Of a DNA stretch of 5,367 bases, positions 4,733-5,367 are shown one piece after another (the first letter of the stretch is position 1; every line of letters begins with the position of its first letter). A program made the translations under genes and the position numbers. The notes beneath the pieces were generated by a model. That model had not been told where the DNA came from, searched no databases, and worked only from the letters and a program-made list of their open reading frames with translations. The DNA comes from Candidatus Hermodarchaeota archaeon (lineage in GTDB: Archaea; Asgardarchaeota; Hermodarchaeia; Hermodarchaeales; Hermodarchaeaceae), in the NCBI GenBank assembly GCA_016839995.1, contig JAEOTD010000015.1, positions 1 to 5,367 of the forward strand, written 5' to 3'.

Positions 4733-5367
4733 TTACAGGTCAGTGAAACTACTAACGGTTTTCTTATCTAATCCCTTTACTACTTCAACGAGAAGGTCTA
4801 TGGTTTTTTCAATGTCTTCTAAGTTCAGAATACCCACATGACTGTGAATATGGCGAGTGGGCACACCAATGACTAAGCTGGGACAGCCCGTTCGATCTAT
4901 ATGGATGACACCTGCATCTGTTCCGCCTCCATACATCTGAGATAATTGGTATGGGATTTTGGCCTTTTTGGCGGTCTTCATGACATAGTCGAGTAAGGGT
5001 TGGTTGGGGATCATTGAACGGTCCATTGTGCAAATTGCTGGACCTTTACCTAGTTTTGTCGCGGCTTGTTCAGGTTTTATACCAGGCATATCGCCCGCAA
5101 GATCCACTTCGAGGGCAAAACCTACATCCGGTTCAATAAGATGTGCAGTTGTTCGGGCTCCTCGAAGACCCACTTCTTCTTGGACGGTTGCCGCACCGAT
5201 AACGGTGTTAGGATGACTGATATTCTCCTTCTTCAATTGATGGATTACTTCCATGGCAATGAATGCACCCAGGCGGTCATCGAATGCCTTCGCTGCTGCG
5301 AGTTTTCCGTCACGGATCAATTGAAATGATGAATCCGGTACGATTGGATCTCCAACCTGAATTCCCA
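4733..5367 (-). CDS. M42-family metallo-aminopeptidase (TET/deblocking aminopeptidase/CelM-like), N-terminus outside window
   Basis: The C-terminal part (210 complete codons) of a peptidase that removes N-terminal amino acids from peptides using two metal ions; archaeal members usually form large tetrahedral (TET) dodecamers in the cytoplasm. From the edge the sequence runs GIQVGDPIVP, then KAFDDRLGAF with the bridging metal Asp, and VQEEVGLRGA with the catalytic Glu and a metal-binding Glu. ALEVDLAGD follows, where the Glu takes the position of a metal Asp/Glu, then YGGGTDAG and VPTRHIHSHVG with the metal-binding His. These motifs are typical of M42 and all expected ligands in this part are intact. 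Family members have about 340-360 residues, so about 140 residues, including the first metal His, lie beyond the right edge. A TTG at 5320 is not the start, since family sequence continues before it. CelM-type annotations as endoglucanase are an old alternative; aminopeptidase is better supported. Confidence 0.92.
   Translation of the reverse strand, partial: GIQVGDPIVPDSSFQLIRDGKLAAAKAFDDRLGAFIAMEVIHQLKKENISHPNTVIGAATVQEEVGLRGARTTAHLIEPDVGFALEVDLAGDMPGIKPEQAATKLGKGPAICTMDRSMIPNQPLLDYVMKTAKKAKIPYQLSQMYGGGTDAGVIHIDRTGCPSLVIGVPTRHIHSHVGILNLEDIEKTIDLLVEVVKGLDKKTVSSFTDL

Noticed and set aside
4809..5329. Alternative-frame open readings over the M42 gene on both strands
   Set aside because: The minus-strand frame with FDDR, EEVG, GGGTDAG and HIHSH motifs is clearly the coding one.

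Overview
This window is most likely archaeal. The left edge carries the end of ribosomal protein L35Ae (eL33), a family of archaea and eukaryotes that bacteria lack. The largest gene encodes a GTPBP1/GTPBP2-type translational GTPase, another archaeal/eukaryotic family. One intergenic region holds a TATA-like box with an A-rich BRE-like element instead of bacterial -35/-10 boxes. Several small winged-helix genes and frequent GTG/TTG starts fit an archaeon of moderate GC content. An Asgard lineage is possible, but this is a guess from gene style that the sequence does not prove.

Left part, positions 1-1021: the 3' end of L35Ae is followed after 89 bp by a small unrecognised gene (300-689). Its charged N-terminal tail precedes a probable winged-helix domain. 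It converges on a 79-residue ArsR-like winged-helix regulator on the minus strand (782-1021). The 92-bp convergent gap is packed with three perfect short hairpins.

Middle part, 1022-2255: a 261-bp spacer holds the probable promoter of the ArsR-like gene. It is followed by a plus-strand pair: a winged-helix protein (1283-1654), then, overlapping it by 17 bp, a protein with two predicted membrane spans and a soluble C-terminal domain of about 105 residues (1638-2255). The pair looks translationally coupled. With the divergent ArsR-like gene it forms a small regulator/membrane-protein neighbourhood with no name that I recognise.

Right part, 2275-5367: three minus-strand genes, transcribed right to left, are an M42 family metallo-aminopeptidase (cut by the right edge), a HAD-superfamily phosphatase, and the GTPBP1-like GTPase. 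Gaps of 39 and 55 bp suggest a possible operon, although a 10-bp perfect palindrome just upstream of the GTPase could mark separate control. Peptide turnover (M42) and a GTPase related to eukaryotic ribosome-surveillance factors would make a loose protein-synthesis/turnover theme; that link is inference. No RNA genes, insertion sequences, CRISPR arrays or phage genes were seen.
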